The position numbers were made by a program, and so were the translations under genes. Shown here one piece after another: positions 59,716 through 64,000 of a stretch of 64,000 nt of DNA. This DNA comes from Acridotheres tristis (lineage: Eukaryota > Chordata > Aves > Passeriformes > Sturnidae). The notes below the pieces were generated by a model that saw only the letters and a list, made by a program, of their open reading frames with translations, did no database searches and was not told where the DNA came from. The number at the start of each line of letters is the position of its first letter. The stretch's first letter is position 1. Location: contig CM072891.1 in the NCBI GenBank assembly GCA_037013685.1, positions 16,096,501 through 16,160,500 on the forward strand, given 5' to 3'.

Positions 59716-62700
59716 TTTTTCCAGTGTCAGTCCCTAAGCCAAAGTTTTTGAGCTCTCATTCTTCAGGGTTTGTAAGCAGACCGCTAAAGCTGTCCACAGT
59801 TGTTTTTATGTGTCACTAATGATGATAAATTGTTTTCACATTTTTCTAAAGAGCTTCTACCCTGTTTAACAGTGCATAAAATTCCATCCAGTTATACCAG
59901 ATATGATTGAAGGATTTTGACAGTTTCCTCATAAAATGGACTATGACTATGAGTTCACTAATCCTATAAACTCTTGATTTTCATAATTTCCCATGTGATA
60001 ACAAGAAAAATTGCAAATGAATCTGCAGTTTCTCCCGTCTTTTGTCATTATACCCAGCTCAATAAATTTGAGTTATCTTTTCCCTTGTTCTCTCTGAGCT
60101 GGAATATTATTTTCTTATTTTATCTACAGGACTTCTTGAAAGCAGCACTAACACCTAGAGGGATGTGTAATATCCCTGTGCTGATTGACTTGTTTCAAGT
60201 TCTTTCGGGATATTATTTTGGAAAATAGTCTTTTACCTTTCTTAAATTTGAGAAGATTCGTCCTCTAAAATCTTGTTTTCTTACATATTTAATAAGTTGT
60301 AGCCTGGTTAACAACCATATATAGCAGGGACAAGATGTATCAAGGCAAACAAATCAGCAGACAGTATTTTCTTGTAAGTTTTCATCCATTTTTATTATGT
60401 GCCCTTTGGCACTTAGACTGGGCTACAATACATAGAACCTTGTTATCTGTGCTGCAGTTGAGGGTCCCTTTACAGATGTCCAGAGCAAATCAGAAGAAAC
60501 TGTGTGTAGTAAATTAAGTAATTGTGGCCTGCTTAGCTCAGTCTCTTTTTTTTCCTTTTTGATAGAGCTTAAAGGAGCTCAAAAACATCCTATCCAGGGC
60601 TTCATTAGATAGGGAAGAAGTAATAATACTCTTACACTGTAGCAGTTCTGCAACAATAGTGCAGCCAAAACCCATCCTGTTGTGTCTGTCAGAATTACAG
60701 CTGCTGTTTCTGATAGCATTACGGGTACAATTAAGTGGTTGGGGCTTTTCTTCTTATATGTTTGGGTAACCAGGATCTAATGTTTCACCTGTATTTTTAA
60801 AATTCAGATACCTGACAGATTAAAGCCTCTTTCATGAGCTGAAATATAAAGACAATAAATCAATACTTCGCTGACAATTTCTGCAAAATTAACCTTAACA
60901 CACACTGCTGACTGCCATTTTGGATACTATTTTCCCTCCTTTTTCTTGTGTTAATAAAACTTCTCCTGAAGCTGTCCTTTTCATGGTTTTAAACTTTAGT
61001 GATAAAGTCATGCAACCTTTTGCATCATGTGGAATAGCAAGTGATACTTGCCCCTAACATTTAACCTTTGGACAATATAAAAAATAAAATTAATAAACAT
61101 GTAAATATACATGTTCATGCTATTCTCTCCAGCACTTGTGAGAATGCTTCATATCGGTATGTGTAAAAAACTTAAGTTTTTATCTGTTACATGTAATTTG
61201 TTATCCTCATTTTTCTTTCTCTCAGTTGCCTTGTGTCATGGCACAATCTATACTACCCCTTCACTTTAAAACTCCATAAAACACTTCTGCCACACTTATG
61301 GTGCCAGGGAAAGAAAGGTGATTACCTGTCAGCAATTTCAGTCTGATTCTGTTGCTTGCTCTCCACTGTGCTGCTAAAACCCAAGATAATGGGAAGCTCT
61401 TTGTACGATTAAGCAATCAAGTACAATAAGAATCTCATATTTCAGCACAGCCACTGAAGTGAGGGAATATGCAAGAAAACTTTCTAATCAATACACCTCT
61501 AAGTTTCACCCAAAACAGACCAAGTGAAATATAGCTGACCTGTAAGCAGGACTAATGCAAATAATGCCATCCTATAATTTTTTGCTCTCAAAATGTTTGT
61601 TCTTATATGGAAGAGCCATTAATCCTATCATGCTGTGTACTACCTGTTGCATCTCCCTGTGGTGAGAAAAATGCTCTCTCCAGCTACTTCAGCCAGAGGG
61701 AAAGTCTTGCTAAAGAGCACAACCATTTTGCAAGAGGTAATTTAAGACCCATAGGCATGAAAAACAAGCATGGATTCGATCAGTATTACATGAAGAAAGG
61801 AAAAATAATATTGTAAGTGGGATAGCCAGCCCAAGAGGAGGACTGGTACTGCTAGACAAAGAAGAGGAAATTTACTTTGGTGATGGGCAAGGGTGAATTT
61901 TTCTTTAATCAGATCTTGGGACATAACCACTTTGAAGAATTTCTATTTAAATAGGAGTAACATCACAGTCTCAGACTGAGACGAGAGGTGCTGCAGGAGC
62001 AAAGCATTGGCTACAAACCTTAGTATTTGATGCCAAAGGAACAGTTTTAAGAAAAACTTATTGAGTTTTACAAAACTGTCAGAAGCTTTCAGAATTTAGA
62101 CTGGAAAGCTGGGATATTTACACGCCTTGTGTATGTCTTTTGGAAAACAAGTATTGAGGGGAGGAGGGTGCAGAGCAGAAGGCAAATAAACCATACCAAT
62201 TTAGTTATTTGACAAGTCAGCTAAACACAAAATTTTAAATTTCTTGATGAAAATTTCAGCAAAAATGTTGAAAGGCAAATCAAATTAGAGAATCTATTTG
62301 GACTTCACTTTATGCTTTGACAAGGTCTTTTGTTGGACAAGGAGTTATTTGGACATAGAAATCACCAAGTAAATAAATACAGAGTACTAAATCAGACCAG
62401 ATGCCTTCTGCCATGAAAATATAAACCAAAATAATTTCACGATAAAAGGTGAAGTTTCAACATAAAAGACCAAATTATTGGAATTAGAATAAATCTGCTC
62501 AGATTTCCAACACTTAGATGTCTGAGATGTAAAACTACAATGTTGAATACAGACAACGCAAGAATGCATTTTCTACATTTTGATCTTAGTAAAGAACTAG
62601 CAAAACCCAGGAGAATTTCAGAACCATACTTAAGGAAAGTATATTCTTATAATAACTTAATTAAGCTCTCTGTAATATTAAAAGTGAATGTTGGCAAATG

Positions 62701-63558
62701 GAAAAAGAAACATGTCAGAAAGAATTGTCAGAATGAATCTCGTATTTAAAAAAAATTCTGCTCTACCTAAAGTTATTTGGAAAAAATAAAACCTGAATTT
62801 CTGAAGAGAGATCAGTGAAGGTCTCTGGTGAATGTGTCAGCTGCTAAAAAAGGTCAGGAAAATAAAACCCACAAAGATTATGATTGAAAATAACGCTGCA
62901 GTAACTTCATAATGTAGTTCAATGGTGTTACTTCACCTTTGTATAGCTGCCTTCAATCTGGTCATTCCATCTGCAGCAAAGAGATAGAAACAGATGCACC
63001 CTAAAAACAGTGTAATGTAGGTCACTGAGAAGGCCTTGAGTGGGGAAAGGTTGGGGTTTACAGGAGGGTTCACATTAGAGGTTGTGTGGAAGGGTCAGCT
63101 GTTCTCAGGACTTTCAGGATCCAAGACACCTTGTGCCAGCCATTTGAAGCATTTTGCCAGTTCTGAGAATAAATTCCTTGTTTAGCCATTACTACAGCCT
63201 TTCTCCACCTTCCAGCTGTTTCACCTCATACTGCTTGAGATGTCTCATGTGGAATTTATTATGATCTCTTTGGCTGTTTGGGACACTACTGCCTATGCAT
63301 TTACTTTAACAACAAATAGAAAAAAATAACCAACAGAAGTAAACCATAATTTTTTCTCAGTCACTCTTGGTCTCTGCACAGTAGTTTTCATTTTAGCCTA
63401 GACTTCCTGCCAGTCTTAATGGTCACACTCTGGCACCAAGGGAAGAGCAGATCTGGCAGAGTGAGAAGCTGCAGGAGCCAGTTTACCAGCAGGCCAGAGA
63501 ATTTGCTGTGGTTCTAATTGAAAAAAGCATCCTCATTTGGGCTTTTGCCTTCCCTATC

Positions 63559-63561
<3 letters not shown>
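59716..63561. other. AT-rich unique DNA, no gene seen
   Basis: No exon, RNA gene or repeat family recognised. The longest frame is 84 codons (59974-60228, plus), with no domain features. Confidence 0.62.

Positions 63562-63590
<29 letters not shown>
63562..63590. repeat. (TC)n microsatellite
   Basis: A pure dinucleotide tract of about 14 TC units, all pyrimidine on the plus strand. Long enough to be length-variable between individuals. Confidence 0.95.
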
Positions 63591-63592
<2 letters not shown>

Positions 63593-64000
63593 TGGCTTCC
63601 TATTAAGTTCTATTGTGTTTTGCCAATGCAGTCATCATATTCTCTAGATATTTGATTTACATAATTGAAGCAGTCCAGCTTATTTTAGGAAAATTACAAC
63701 TTTGTGGGAAAAAATAACTTATACAGTAATTATAGCAAAAATGTTCTGCTTTGTGTCAGACACAATGAAATTAGTGGGTTTAAAAATTAAGAACAAGGTC
63801 CTTTTAGCACTCTGTGTCATTTTTAAAAGAAGAATGAATACTCTTAAGTAGCAGCTTTGCATGTTAATCTCAGTGGCTGGGAACATTTCTTGCTAAGATA
63901 TATGATGTTCGAAACCATTAAAAGAAATGTTGAAGGAAGGAATTAATTTTTCTGCAGTAAAATTTTCCTGTCATTCTGTAAAGTAAGTTTCCAGCATATG
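63591..64000. other. AT-rich unique DNA, window end
   Basis: Nothing recognised in the final 400 bases. Confidence 0.6.

Overview
The window looks like non-coding nuclear DNA from a bird, most likely a passerine. It is AT-rich and poor in CpG outside one short block. Its recognisable dispersed repeats are CR1 LINE pieces, three of which keep the typical avian CR1 3' end built around the ATTCTATGA motif, and solo LTRs of avian endogenous retroviruses. I saw no mammalian Alu or L1, and nothing prokaryotic (no operons, ribosome binding sites or CRISPR). The passerine assignment rests on remembered LTR and CR1 consensus sequences and is inference; no database was searched.

No protein-coding gene can be supported. 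Every long open frame is explained by a microsatellite, a repeat relic, or a GC-rich block open on both strands. The window reads as a gene desert or the inside of a very long intron.

Layout. 0-8.4 kb: unique AT-rich DNA with simple repeats. 8.4-9.2 kb: an ancient LINE-like relic followed by a pure 184-bp (TTTC)n tract. 10.85-12.27 kb: a CR1 3' half on the minus strand, then a 495-bp solo LTR on the plus strand (copy A). 14.6 kb: a MIR-like relic. 18.3 kb: the 3' end of an avian LTR. 20.4 kb: a CR1 tail. 21.8-23.4 kb: the most gene-like segment, with raised GC, the only CpG cluster, and a perfect RFX X-box palindrome. 24-34 kb: unique DNA with CR1 scraps at about 28.0, 28.7 and 34.0 kb. 34-50 kb: unique DNA with a probable ancient LINE relic near 42.8 kb and a homeobox/POU-site-rich segment at 48.2 kb. 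50.7-51.7 kb: a GC-raised block of unknown nature. 52.27-57.07 kb: three LTRs, namely copy B (inverted relative to copy A, with two private tandem duplications in U3), a second family at 53.1 kb and a third ending at 57.07 kb. 59.2-59.7 kb: a CR1 piece from the upstream part of the element, lacking its 3' end. 63.56 kb: a (TC)n tract.

No genes work together here. The only functional candidates are regulatory: the CpG/X-box block at 23 kb, the palindrome-containing segment at 48.2 kb, and the promoter and poly(A) signals inside the LTRs. I found no evidence for a new multi-gene system.
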